DNA of 39,620 nt. It comes from an uncultured Phycisphaerales bacterium. Lineage in GTDB: Bacteria > Planctomycetota > Phycisphaerae > Tepidisphaerales > Tepidisphaeraceae. Location of the stretch: assembly GCA_903871935.1 (NCBI GenBank), contig CAIQIQ010000164.1, positions 1 to 39,620 of the forward strand, read 5' to 3'. This document shows positions 17,089 through 26,082 of the stretch, piece after piece. The stretch's first letter is position 1. Each line of letters opens with the position of its first letter. Position numbers and translations under genes: made by a program. A model generated the notes under the pieces. The model did not search any database. It saw only the letters and a list, made by a program, of their open reading frames with translations, and was not told the origin of the DNA.

Positions 17089-19266
17089 CTACTTTTGCGG
17101 CAGATACGGCCCCTTAAAGGCCCCGCCTCCAAACGTCGTGACGATCATGGTCTTGTGATCGGCCGGATCGAATGCCACATTCTGCGGCGACCCAAACGGG
17201 AAGCTCTCATACGGCAGGAACGTCTTGCCCGCATCCGTGCTGTACCACAGTCCATGCGACTCGGTGCCGACATAGACGATGTTGGCATCGTCCGGATGCA
17301 GATTCACTGTTGAGCCTTCATAGTAGCTGGGTGAAGACCACTTGCCGAAGTCCGCATCGGTCATGAGCCGTTTCCAGCCTGCCCCGCCGTCGCTGGTCTT
17401 ATAGATGCCGCCGATCTCCGCGCCGGGAATCGTGCTGGCGTTGACGTAAATCACTTTGTCGTCATTCGGATCCACCGCGAAGTCGGTCGGCCGCGGGAAC
17501 TTGATCGACGCGGTGATGTCGGTCCAGCTATCGCCGCCGTTTTTCGACACCCACAATCCGCCCGGCACCGGGAACGCAGACCCTTTGCGGAAGCCGGTGA
17601 TCATGCAGTAGATATCGCCCGTCTTGGGATGAATGCGGATGCGCATCGCGTGAAGGTTGCCGGCATTGCCCAATCCATCAGACTTCTTCACCCACGTGGC
17701 TCCGCCGTCGACGGACTTGTAGAGCCCGCCCTCATAGAGCGTCGTGTAAAGCGTAACCTTGCCTGCCGCGCTCTTGGGATCGACCGCGATGCTCGTGCAC
17801 GGCAGGGCAGGCAGACCTCTGGCAAGCGCCTTCCAGGTGTCGCCATAGTTATCGGAGACGCAGACCCCGCCTTTCTGGTTTTTGTTGGCGTCCAGATGCG
17901 TCCAATGGGGAATGTCATGTCGGCCCGAGCATGCCGCGTAGATGCGCCCTTTGACGAAGGGGTCGAACGCGATCTCATAGAAGGTATTGGACCAGGGGCA
18001 TCCCTCGACCGCCGATATCCACGTTGCGCCCTTGTCTACACTCCGCGCAAACCCGATATCGGTATAAGCGATGTACTGCCGATTGGCGTCATTGGGGTCG
18101 AAGTAGTAGCCCCACAGTGAGGTTACCTCGAGGCCGGTTGATTTGAAGCGGAACCCCGGATCGCCCGCCTTGACGCCCACCGCATCGTTCTGGCACTGGA
18201 ACCAGCTCTTGCCGCCGTCGTTGGAGCGGTAGAAATCGCCTTCGCTGGTCATCATGATGACGTTGGGATCATTCGGATCGATGCCAATGCCAAGGTGGCT
18301 GATCGAATAGTCCCAATGCAGATAGGTCTGCGTCCAGGCGACGGCGACATTCTTGTTGTTGTCGGTCATGCGGGAAATGCTCTGCCAGGTCTTGCCGCCA
18401 TCAGCGGTCCGCCAGACCTCGTGTTCGCCCTCGTGTGCGGCATAGGCGACGTCGGTCTGTCCCTGCGGAACCAGCACATCGCGCTGCTGCGCCCACTTGG
18501 CGACCGCCGACCAGGTCTTGCCGTTGTCTGCGGACTTGAGAATACCCACGTTATCCACCGTGGCGTAAAGGCTCACAGTGCCCTCGACTGTCTTTGCCCG
18601 GCCGCCGGCCAGGGCCGTGATGGCATTCGCGCCGGCCGGCCCCATCGCTGTCACAACTGGTGAAGCCTCGCCTGCCTTGTAGTGCACAACCTGGGCTGTC
18701 TTCCCATCCCCCCCTGACACGGCCGCGAAGATATCCGCACCGACGGCCGCGATCCCGCCGCACTTGCCCTTTGCCAACGGGCTCCACTTGGAGCCTGCCT
18801 TGCCATCGGCCCCTACATCGCCAACCCACGCACCTTCAGATGTGCCGATGGCGACAAGCAGCGGATCGGCGTTCACCGTCGCGATGGATGTGATCGCTTC
18901 TTTCCACGGCGCGGAACCTTCGGCGAACACAGGCATCCACGTCAGACCGTTGTCTTTGCTGACCTTGAGGTTGCTTTCCTCGGCCCAGAATACCATGTCT
19001 TTCGCGAAGGCGGGCCGTCTGCCCAGCGTGCTGCGAATCTGCTTGTAATGGATAAGCTCCCAGTTCTTGCCGCCATCGGTGCTGCGGTAGGTGCCGCTCA
19101 TGTCGCAGGAGAGGAACATGAGCTTTGAGTCAAATGGCGAGATCGTGGGCGTGTACATGCCGCCCGCGCCGCCCATGCCGGTAACCTGCCACGTTTCGCC
19201 GGCCGCCGCCGTCATGGAACAAGCCATTGCCAACGTCACCAGCATGCACAAGATCAGACTTCGCAT
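17089..19266 (-). CDS. Secreted Asp-box (BNR/GH74-like) beta-propeller protein
   Basis: A 725-residue exported protein. The start at 19266 follows GAAGGAGGCAGGT and opens the signal peptide MRSLILCMLVTLAMACSMTA. About eleven Asp-box motifs of the form SxDxGxTW are spread along the chain (STDGGKNW, SKDNGLTW, SADNGKTW, TADGGKTW, SNDGGKSW, SVDKGATW, SVDGGATW, SKNGGDSW and others). This indicates two seven-bladed propellers, as in GH74 xyloglucanases and sortilin-type proteins. It is a paralogue of the protein at 32236-34536 (shared GG-MYTP-ISP and CDMSGTYRSTDGG openings). Asp-boxes are structural, so enzymatic activity is unproven; glycan binding or endo-hydrolysis is plausible. It converges on the second operon with an 18-base gap. 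Confidence 0.85.
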   Translation of the reverse strand: MRSLILCMLVTLAMACSMTAAAGETWQVTGMGGAGGMYTPTISPFDSKLMFLSCDMSGTYRSTDGGKNWELIHYKQIRSTLGRRPAFAKDMVFWAEESNLKVSKDNGLTWMPVFAEGSAPWKEAITSIATVNADPLLVAIGTSEGAWVGDVGADGKAGSKWSPLAKGKCGGIAAVGADIFAAVSGGDGKTAQVVHYKAGEASPVVTAMGPAGANAITALAGGRAKTVEGTVSLYATVDNVGILKSADNGKTWSAVAKWAQQRDVLVPQGQTDVAYAAHEGEHEVWRTADGGKTWQSISRMTDNNKNVAVAWTQTYLHWDYSISHLGIGIDPNDPNVIMMTSEGDFYRSNDGGKSWFQCQNDAVGVKAGDPGFRFKSTGLEVTSLWGYYFDPNDANRQYIAYTDIGFARSVDKGATWISAVEGCPWSNTFYEIAFDPFVKGRIYAACSGRHDIPHWTHLDANKNQKGGVCVSDNYGDTWKALARGLPALPCTSIAVDPKSAAGKVTLYTTLYEGGLYKSVDGGATWVKKSDGLGNAGNLHAMRIRIHPKTGDIYCMITGFRKGSAFPVPGGLWVSKNGGDSWTDITASIKFPRPTDFAVDPNDDKVIYVNASTIPGAEIGGIYKTSDGGAGWKRLMTDADFGKWSSPSYYEGSTVNLHPDDANIVYVGTESHGLWYSTDAGKTFLPYESFPFGSPQNVAFDPADHKTMIVTTFGGGAFKGPYLPQK

Positions 19267-19523
19267 ACCTGCCTCCTTCTCGTGTTGACTATTCACGCAG
19301 CCAAGTTACTGCACTGTACCGCGTTCGGACGCTCTAAGCCAAAGGCCTGCCCGTCCGTGCACAACTATTGGGGGCAGGAAAGGTCGACCAAAGAGGCAGC
19401 GGCCGCACGGCGTCGGGGCCCCAGAAGAAGATATCTCGCGACCGCGGTATGCCGCCGTGAGGCGCGCACCCTCTGCGCGCTTTTGGTTCCAGTGGAGCGA
19501 GGCTTTGGCATCGTTCCTTTGGT
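19267..19523. other. Intergenic region with a plus-strand hairpin followed by TTTT
   Basis: No gene is evident in these 257 bases. GCGCGC-accctct-GCGCGC-TTTT (19462-19484) has the form of an intrinsic terminator on the plus strand, but both flanking genes are on the minus strand. The minus strand reads the same hairpin without a following T-run, so it is not an obvious terminator for the gene at 19524. Confidence 0.45.
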
Positions 19524-20141
19524 TTACTGCACATCGTCAATGACCGTAGACGCCTGCGCCTGGGCCACGTTCACCGCAGCTTGCACCGCGTCCACACCGT
19601 TGGCCAAGTCGTTGATCGTGCTCTGCACGTCGTTTTGAAGCTTGTCATCACCGGGGTGATTGGCCGCCAGGGCGTTCAGGTCCGCGGTGGCAATCGACTG
19701 GAGGCTGGATTCCGCGTCCAAAACTCTTTGTACCGCTGGCAACACATCCGTCTGTAGCGAGTCGATCGCCGCCGCCAGCTTCGCCTGGAAGACGGTGTTT
19801 CCCGGTTTATGCGCCAGCTTGGTGTAGGCCGCCACGATCTTGTTCACATCCTTGTTGGCCAGCGCCAGCAGGGCATGGCTGCTTTTGGAAAATAACTTGC
19901 TGCCCACCCGCAGGTCGGCCAGCAAACGCAGGCCTACTGTCCTGTCCGCCTCAATCCCAATCCCTTTGAGATCCGCCCTCAGCGTTTTCACGTCGGCATT
20001 CAGCGGTTTGGTCACCTCATTGCGGAATTCCGCGATAATGGCATTTGCGTCCGCGCGAAACGCCTGGGCGTCCGCTCTAAGTGTTGCCACGGTAACCGAA
20101 AGGAGCTGCCGCGATTCCAACGATTCCACTAAGCTGGACAT
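19524..20141 (-). CDS. Helical protein with planctomycete-type LEPR-xLL-like N-terminus
   Basis: A 205-residue protein with a good ribosome binding site (GGAGGATGAACC before the start at 20141). Residues 6-15 read ESLESRQLLS, close to the LEPR-xLL/SLExRxLL N-terminal motif on many exported or surface planctomycete proteins. The remainder is almost entirely alanine-, leucine- and aspartate-rich amphipathic helix (ATLRADAQAFRADANAII, QSTINDLANGVDAVQAAVN), likely a helical bundle or coiled coil. No catalytic motif is visible. I cannot name a function; a cell-envelope or surface protein is the best guess. It is flanked by its own upstream intergenic region and is probably monocistronic. Confidence 0.7.
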   Translation of the reverse strand: MSSLVESLESRQLLSVTVATLRADAQAFRADANAIIAEFRNEVTKPLNADVKTLRADLKGIGIEADRTVGLRLLADLRVGSKLFSKSSHALLALANKDVNKIVAAYTKLAHKPGNTVFQAKLAAAIDSLQTDVLPAVQRVLDAESSLQSIATADLNALAANHPGDDKLQNDVQSTINDLANGVDAVQAAVNVAQAQASTVIDDVQ

Positions 20142-20356
20142 GGTTCATCCTCCATCCCTGCTCGCCAACCTGGATCCCCCAGTGCTCGGCCGGCACGCAC
20201 CGGCTTCAGCGCAAACCAACCGGTAATTCTGTGATAGAACGCATCGCAGTGTCAACCTCGAAAATCGACAGGGGATCGAGCGTTGCAGTGCGTCAGCGTG
20301 CCGTTTAGAACTACCCCCTTCAGAAAGAAGCCGAAGTTGCACAAGCAAGGAGCACC

Positions 20357-21070
20357 ATGAACCTGACGGAATTGCGGCAAGTGGCTTATATCGGCGATGA
20401 TTATGTTCGCGGTCCTATCAAGGCCGTGGTCCTGCGCCTGCACGCATTGGGATACTGCGAATTTCGCCAATCCCTGGAATTAGAGGAGTATGTGTGGGCC
20501 ATGAACGGCGGCCTGGTCGTGTTGCCGTATTACGGCCCGTGGAGTTGGATGAACCGCCAGGCTCGTCAGATGGTGGACCAGGTCGTGGAAGCCGTCTACC
20601 GCGAGTTCAAGCTTGCTCCTTCGGTTCCGCTGATCCCCGTGGGCAACAGCATGGGCGGTTGCACCGTTCAGTTGTACTGCCGCTATGGCAAGCACCCGGC
20701 CGCCGCCTGTTCCGCCAGCGCAGCGCCGTGCGACTTGTTCTACTCCTATAGCGAGCGGCCGGAAGTGCCCCGCACTCTGAAGATGGCATTCTGGGGATAC
20801 CCGGAGCCGTGGGATCGGATCCTCCGTGAGCATTCGCCCCTGCACCAGGTGGGGGCCATGCCCGATATCCCGTATTTCTTCATGCACGGAAATGACGATG
20901 CCATCGTGCACAAAGAGCCGCACTCGGACAAGATGGTGGGGGCTCTGCGCCAGCGCGGGTTCAAAGTGGAATATCACCAGGTGCCAGACTACGGCCACGG
21001 TGGTGTGCTGCCCGCCGCGGTGCTACAGCGGAAGATCGATTTTGTCCTGGAAAACTTCCAGAAACGCTAG
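20357..21070 (+). CDS. Alpha/beta hydrolase (serine esterase/peptidase-like)
   Basis: A 237-residue cytoplasmic hydrolase; ATG 20357 follows AAGGAGCACC. The nucleophile elbow is GNSMGG with S98. The acid is D180 or D181 in FMHGNDDAIV, and the base H214 in DYGHGG, in the order and spacing of prolyl-oligopeptidase or dienelactone-hydrolase-like proteins. There is no signal peptide. Small acyl esters are the likely substrates. It is monocistronic and converges on the 1147-residue TonB-like gene, with a 123-base gap containing a hairpin. Confidence 0.82.
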   Translation: MNLTELRQVAYIGDDYVRGPIKAVVLRLHALGYCEFRQSLELEEYVWAMNGGLVVLPYYGPWSWMNRQARQMVDQVVEAVYREFKLAPSVPLIPVGNSMGGCTVQLYCRYGKHPAAACSASAAPCDLFYSYSERPEVPRTLKMAFWGYPEPWDRILREHSPLHQVGAMPDIPYFFMHGNDDAIVHKEPHSDKMVGALRQRGFKVEYHQVPDYGHGGVLPAAVLQRKIDFVLENFQKR

Positions 21071-21108
21071 GAAAATCGGACAGAGTCACGACGGCGGCCT
21101 TTTCGTGG

Positions 21109-21127
21109 AGCAGGCTTGTAGCCTGCT
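21109..21127. repeat. Intergenic stem-loop between convergent genes
   Basis: AGCAGGC-ttgta-GCCTGCT is a perfect 7-bp inverted repeat with a 5-base loop. It lies between two convergent genes, where a bidirectional transcript end would be useful, but has no T-run on either side. It resembles REP-type palindromic intergenic repeats more than an intrinsic terminator. Confidence 0.55.
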
Positions 21128-21193
21128 ACCGCAGACGGACTCCCCGCCCCGAGATACCCGCGGATACGGGATAATCCGGTGTTCGCCAAAAGT

Positions 21194-24100
21194 TTACTTC
21201 GCCGCTACGGCCGTCACCGCCGCCGCGGTGGGCAGCGTCAGCTTGACCTCGACATCTTTCGCGCCATTGCCGCGGGCCTGGTCGAGGTAGATCACGTAGA
21301 ACTTCTCGCCGTCAAACAGCGACAGCACCCCGGGAACCGGGTCGCCAATGTCCAGCGTTGTGCCGATCGAGCCTTCGAAGATACCGGTCTTTTCGCCGGT
21401 TTCCTCCAGCACCACCACCTCCCGGTCGCCGCGGCGGCTCAGCACCGTGACCGAGACGCGGTCCTTGCGGCTATCGGACAGGTTCATGTCCATATCGGTG
21501 ACGCGGATCCTCAGGGGCTCGCCGATGCGCTGGGACCGAACGTTCTTCGCAGAGCCAGGAGAAGCGCCTTCGGCCTCCAGCTTGTCAATGCACTCCAGGC
21601 GGCCATCGGAACCGGCCAGCAGCATATCGCCCCACGTGTCCGGCCGCACGGCCGTCGCGATGTTGGTCTTCCCCGCCCAGTAGTAATACAGGTTCGTGCC
21701 CATGCAGATGGAGAAGTTCATCCCCATGATGCGGCCGGGTATTAACTGCGTGTTGCGCAGGTTGCCCGCCGGGATTTTCAGTTCCATCGTCCATCCTTCG
21801 GCCGTCTTCTTCGTTCCCACCTGGAGCCGGTCGGGGCCATAGCTGGTGAAGGTCGTGTGCTTGTCGTCCGAGTACGCTTCGCCGCCTACTTTCCCCGGTT
21901 CGCCGCTGGCGCCGATCGCCCACGCCCAGAACTGATGGGTATCTGCGGTGCGCTCCTTGGCCTTGACGTTCTGCGGGTCGAGCCAGAACTCGATGCCATC
22001 TCCGCTCCAGAAATTGCTGGCAACCGCCTGGGTGATCTTGTTGTCCACGTCGATGACGTCGTAGGCGATGTAGAGAGCGGAATTGTCCCATTGGATCTTC
22101 ACGCTCTCCGGCGGCTTGCGAAGGTTGGGATCTTTCGCGCCTTCGCTGGCCGGCTGCATCGGCAGGGCGGCAATGTCTTTCCATTCGCTTAAGTCCCCGT
22201 CGATGACGATTGGCTTGTTGCGGAACGGCGCCGCCGCAAACGCGATGCTCGTGAAAGTGGGCTTGAAGGGGACTGCATTCTGTGGTTTGCCGATCAACTC
22301 ACCTTCAGGGGGTTTGGCTAGCAGTACGACCTTGGGCGATGGCATGTCTTTGACTGCTTCGGCCAGCTTGGCTTCCCCCGATGCGCCGGTGCGCTGAAGC
22401 GCTGCCCCGCGAGCGGCATCCTGGTCGCGTTCGTGGATGCCGGCCGTAAGCTTCGCATAGTCGCCTTCGTCGATCCGGTAACTGCGGTTGAGCGTCTGGG
22501 CGATCTGTCCGTTGACCAGCGCCTGGCGGCGAATCTGGGCCAGCCGGCTGATGCTGCCCATTCCGCCACCCGCCCCACCGCCCGCACCAAGCCTCCCAGC
22601 GCCATTGCCTCCGCCCAGGCCCGCTCCGCCGCCATCGAGCAAACTCATTCGGCCGTTCTTCAGGCCATCCTGCAACTGCGCCACGCGATCGAGCAAACCA
22701 GCGTCGATGCCATCGCCACCAGCGCCGTTGCCTCCTGCGCGTCCACGCCCGCCGCCGGCCGCTCCGGCAAAGCCCGCGTCTCCGCTGGCATCGCCCGCGA
22801 TCCCTTCCATCGCCTTTCCAGAAATGTCCTTGGCCTTGTCAGCGGTCTTGGCCGCCACGACGCCGCGCCGCCCTCCTCCTCCGCCGCCGCTCCCGTCGCC
22901 GGAGCCATCGCCGGAGCCATCGCCGCCGTCGCCCTCTCCCGCCCCACCCTTACCATTGCCTTTGCCGTGTTTGCCAGTTCCACCCTTGCCGTCGCCCCCG
23001 GAGCCGTCATCGCCAGTCCCATCGCCTGCCTGGCCGTCAAGATTGCCCATCTGCCCCTTGACGAGATTGCGCGCTACCGCGGTCAAGCGGCCGCCAGCAC
23101 CTCCCATGCCATCATCGCCTTTGCCATCGCCAGTTCCGGTTCCATCGCCGGTTCCATTGCCACCTTTGCCTTTGCCACCTTTGCCGTTGCCCGTGCCCAC
23201 GCCGCTGCCAACGACGTCCGCCGGCAGATCATCCAGCTTCTCCGTCTTGGTCAGGCGATCAGTGCCGACACCGCCGGCATCGACGCCGTTGCCGACCTTA
23301 TCGTTCAGCGCCACCTGTATCCGCGATCTCACCTCGGCGACGATCTTCTCATCTGAAGCACCGGCTTGCTCCAAGCCAGTCGCGAATACATCGGTCAATT
23401 TGCTGCTCAGGCGCGACGCGGTCATCTTCTCAAAATTGTCGCGGAATCCGCGGTCGAGTTCGCCCTTGATGGTGCCATCGCGGGCATCGCGCAGGCCGGC
23501 ACGAACCTCAACCGTTGGATCCAAACCATCTTTGGCAATGCCATCCTTAACCGCGTGGATTTGCCCGGCGAGTTTGGCCGCGGCCGCGGCAGCGTCACCA
23601 GCGCTCTGCGATGCTCCAACGGCATCCGCCTTGTCGATCGCCTGGCCGACGCTCGCGACGGCGGTCTTCACATCGCCAGTTTCCTGCCCGCTGGTGCGGA
23701 TTCCGCGGACGGTCTGCCCGCCCAGCAGGTCGCGTTTTGCCATCGCATCCGTCAACTGGCCCTCGGCCTGCTTGAGTGATGCGTTGGCGCGATCGACGGC
23801 ATTTCGCTCCTGGGCAACCGTGGCGGCCGGGACAGTCGTGGGGTTCTTGCCGGCGGCGCTTTGCTTGATCGCGGCATCCAGCCGTTTCTTGGCGCCGTTC
23901 AATTCAGCGACCACTCCCGTGACTTCGCGCTCGGCGCGGGTCAACGACTCACCGGCCTGCGTGCGGGCCGTGCGGATGGCGTTGATCTCCTCCTGAGCAA
24001 TTCTGCTACCCTCCGCGCTCAGCGGCTGGGCGATCCTGGCGTCGAGTTGCTTGCGGTAGTAATCCGCAATCTTGGGGACAACATCCTCTTCGACCTGCTT

Positions 24101-24637
24101 GACGAACACGTCGGCGAGATGCCTGGCGGATATGCCTCTAAGGCGAGCCAGAAGCTCTCCCATCATCTGCGCCTGCATCTCCTGGGCCTTCAAAAGCACC
24201 TGTTGGTCCGTGATGGCCGCATCGCCGGCCGCCTGGGCATAGTTTTCCACATCGCCCTGGATGGATTCGAGAATCTGCCGCCAGAGGTCATCGGCCGCAT
24301 CGGTCTTCATCTGCTGGCCGACGAGGTTGTTGAACGCGAATTTGAGGTCATCCACCGCCTGCGCGCGGGTGATCTCGACCGCCTTCTCCTTCTGCATCTG
24401 TCGAGCTTCCTGCTCCGCGCGCTTCTGGTTTTCGCGACGGGTGATGGCTTCGCGGCGGACGCGTTCCTGGGCGGCGACCTTGCGCGCCTCGGCGATGCGA
24501 TCGGGCAGAATCCACAACCCCACCATGACCAGGTGCAGCAGCAGTGACAGGACAATGAATATCTGGAGCATTCGCCGCAGGATGCGATTGCGGCGCGAAC
24601 TGGATAGGGGCGACGTCGAGGTGGTCTTTTGCGTCAT
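21194..24637 (-). CDS. TonB-like membrane-anchored protein with coiled coil, Gly-rich linker and CBM9-like domain
   Basis: A 1147-residue protein encoded 50 bases after exbD and very probably in its operon. The N-terminus is basic (SSSRRNRILRR), then one membrane segment, LQIFIVLSLLLHLVMVGLWIL, in which S31 and H35 form the S-x3-H signature through which TonB contacts ExbB/ExbD. Residues about 45-460 are charged, Ala-rich helix or coiled coil. About 467-700 are a low-complexity Gly/Lys/Asp linker. About 805-1000 form a CBM9-like sandwich (PIVIDGDLSEWKD, WDNSALYIAYDVID, GDGIEFWLDP, GWTMELKIPAGNL). The last about 135 residues are another sandwich (DRVSVTVLSRRGDREVV, TGEKTGIFEGSI). No TonB C-terminal domain is seen. 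It probably spans the periplasm and transmits proton-motive force to a glycan-handling surface function. The function is inferred. Confidence 0.8.
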   Translation of the reverse strand: MTQKTTSTSPLSSSRRNRILRRMLQIFIVLSLLLHLVMVGLWILPDRIAEARKVAAQERVRREAITRRENQKRAEQEARQMQKEKAVEITRAQAVDDLKFAFNNLVGQQMKTDAADDLWRQILESIQGDVENYAQAAGDAAITDQQVLLKAQEMQAQMMGELLARLRGISARHLADVFVKQVEEDVVPKIADYYRKQLDARIAQPLSAEGSRIAQEEINAIRTARTQAGESLTRAEREVTGVVAELNGAKKRLDAAIKQSAAGKNPTTVPAATVAQERNAVDRANASLKQAEGQLTDAMAKRDLLGGQTVRGIRTSGQETGDVKTAVASVGQAIDKADAVGASQSAGDAAAAAAKLAGQIHAVKDGIAKDGLDPTVEVRAGLRDARDGTIKGELDRGFRDNFEKMTASRLSSKLTDVFATGLEQAGASDEKIVAEVRSRIQVALNDKVGNGVDAGGVGTDRLTKTEKLDDLPADVVGSGVGTGNGKGGKGKGGNGTGDGTGTGDGKGDDGMGGAGGRLTAVARNLVKGQMGNLDGQAGDGTGDDGSGGDGKGGTGKHGKGNGKGGAGEGDGGDGSGDGSGDGSGGGGGGRRGVVAAKTADKAKDISGKAMEGIAGDASGDAGFAGAAGGGRGRAGGNGAGGDGIDAGLLDRVAQLQDGLKNGRMSLLDGGGAGLGGGNGAGRLGAGGGAGGGMGSISRLAQIRRQALVNGQIAQTLNRSYRIDEGDYAKLTAGIHERDQDAARGAALQRTGASGEAKLAEAVKDMPSPKVVLLAKPPEGELIGKPQNAVPFKPTFTSIAFAAAPFRNKPIVIDGDLSEWKDIAALPMQPASEGAKDPNLRKPPESVKIQWDNSALYIAYDVIDVDNKITQAVASNFWSGDGIEFWLDPQNVKAKERTADTHQFWAWAIGASGEPGKVGGEAYSDDKHTTFTSYGPDRLQVGTKKTAEGWTMELKIPAGNLRNTQLIPGRIMGMNFSICMGTNLYYYWAGKTNIATAVRPDTWGDMLLAGSDGRLECIDKLEAEGASPGSAKNVRSQRIGEPLRIRVTDMDMNLSDSRKDRVSVTVLSRRGDREVVVLEETGEKTGIFEGSIGTTLDIGDPVPGVLSLFDGEKFYVIYLDQARGNGAKDVEVKLTLPTAAAVTAVAAK

Positions 24638-24687
24638 AATCAGTTCGCTCCTGCATCTCCGACGGGCTGCCAGGACTCAGACAGGGC

Positions 24688-25164
24688 TTAGGGCTCGGCG
24701 GTCGATGGGCCCGTATCCGTCTGAAAGCTGACTTGAGTGATACCAGCGCTCTTCACCGCGTTCCAGACCTGCATCACCCGTTCCCATTTGGCTTCCCGGT
24801 CGCCGGCAATGACGACCACGGGCGCCTTCTGGGCTTTGGCGCTCTCTTCCTTGTACAGTTTCAAATCTTCAATGAGCAAAGCCATGCTGGGGTAGTGGTC
24901 CTCGACAGTCGTTGACCCCGGGCGGATGACATACCCTTCCGGATTAATCACGAGCGTCCGAGCATCTTCGGTGATGATGGTCTCCGGTGGCGCCCCCGGC
25001 AGGCCCTGGGGGAGATTCACCTGCAGGCCGTCGATCTGTTTGATCACCGGCGCTGTGATGACGAAGATCACCAGGAGCACCAACATGACGTCCACCATGG
25101 GGGTGACGTTGATATCTGACATGGGGCGTTTCTTGCCGCCGCCTGGTCCTGCTCCCATGCCCAT
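24688..25164 (-). CDS. exbD: ExbD/TolR-family proton-channel subunit
   Basis: A 158-residue inner-membrane protein. The start at 25164 follows a G-rich stretch and sits one base after the exbB stop; the longer open frame upstream overlaps exbB and is not used. A Gly-rich, basic cytoplasmic N-terminus leads to SDINVTPMVDVMLVLLVIFVI, the single membrane helix with D25, the proton-carrying aspartate of ExbD. The periplasmic domain ends in the usual VVVIAGDREAKWERVMQVWN and AGITQVSF strands and helices. With ExbB it converts proton-motive force into movement of a TonB-type partner, here most probably the 1147-residue protein encoded next. Confidence 0.93.
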   Translation of the reverse strand: MGMGAGPGGGKKRPMSDINVTPMVDVMLVLLVIFVITAPVIKQIDGLQVNLPQGLPGAPPETIITEDARTLVINPEGYVIRPGSTTVEDHYPSMALLIEDLKLYKEESAKAQKAPVVVIAGDREAKWERVMQVWNAVKSAGITQVSFQTDTGPSTAEP

Positions 25165-25165
25165 T

Positions 25166-25891
25166 TCAAACCCCCCGAACGGCCGCCACGGCCTCGGTTG
25201 TGGCGACTTCACCGTTGCCGGAAGAGTCGCCGCTGGGTTCGCGCGTGCGGGTGAGGAAGTCCATCCGCTCGATAAACATTCCCGTTTCTTCGTCGATGGC
25301 CTCGACGCGGGCAAGCACCCAGTTGTAGGCCATCACCGATGGGATGGCGACGAACAGGCCGGCCGCTGTGGCAATCAGGGCGGCCGAGATGGAAGGGCCA
25401 ACCACATTGAGTGTCGCCGTCTTCTGCTTGCCCAGCACATGGAACGTGCCCATGATCCCCAGCACCGTGCCCAGCAGGCCGATGAATGGCGATGAACTGC
25501 CCACCGAGGCCAGGAATCCCGAACCCCAGCGAAGCATCGCCATCTCTTCCTTCGACGCGTGCTGCATGTTGAGCATGACCTTTTCGTGCAGCTTCTCGGG
25601 TGCCAGGCGGCTGTCGCGGGCGAGCGTGGCTACCGCCGCCTCATAGACGGCCTCCATCGGGCCGAATTGCGCCTTTGCGGCATCAAGATCCGGCCGCAGC
25701 CCGACGCGGATCGTTTCGTGCTGGTTAAACACACTCAGGAACGCCTCATTCCGCCGCCGTGCTGTGCGCAGGGCCCGGATTTTCATGAGGATCAATCCCC
25801 ACGAGACGATGGAAAAAGCGACCAGGAGCAACAGGATTCCCTGCTCAACCCAGGTGCTCTGTGCAATGGCATCAACAATCAGTGTCCACAT
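25166..25891 (-). CDS. exbB: ExbB/TolQ-family proton-channel subunit
   Basis: A 241-residue inner-membrane protein, first gene of a three-gene cluster. The membrane helices are about residues 17-37 (GILLLLVAFSIVSWGLILM), 125-150 (containing SPFIGLLGTVLGIMGTF, the family signature) and 160-185 (ISAALIATAAGLFVAIPSV), with a large cytoplasmic loop between the first two. ExbB pentamers enclose ExbD and drive TonB, TolA or similar proteins. No TonB-dependent receptor or Tol/Pal gene lies in the window, so the working partner is taken to be the downstream SxxxH protein. The ribosome binding site is weak. Confidence 0.93.
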   Translation of the reverse strand: MWTLIVDAIAQSTWVEQGILLLLVAFSIVSWGLILMKIRALRTARRRNEAFLSVFNQHETIRVGLRPDLDAAKAQFGPMEAVYEAAVATLARDSRLAPEKLHEKVMLNMQHASKEEMAMLRWGSGFLASVGSSSPFIGLLGTVLGIMGTFHVLGKQKTATLNVVGPSISAALIATAAGLFVAIPSVMAYNWVLARVEAIDEETGMFIERMDFLTRTREPSGDSSGNGEVATTEAVAAVRGV

Positions 25892-26082
25892 ATGCGGCGA
25901 TCCGGTTACTTAAGTATTCCAAATTACATGCCGGCGACGTGGCCGACACTTCTAGAGTATTACGCCGGAACGCCGATGTTGAACACTTTCGCAAGTTTTA
26001 GGCCAGGGCAATCCGCCAGTAGTGCGGCACACTCCTGCCGCACGTTGACGATAAGCCCGGTCCCGAACCCGTGCGATGCGAT

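Noticed and set aside
22433..23996. Long Pro/Ala/Ser-rich open frames on the plus strand.
   Set aside because: They are mirror images of the Gly-rich linker and Ala-rich helices of the minus-strand TonB-like gene, with no ribosome binding site or domain.
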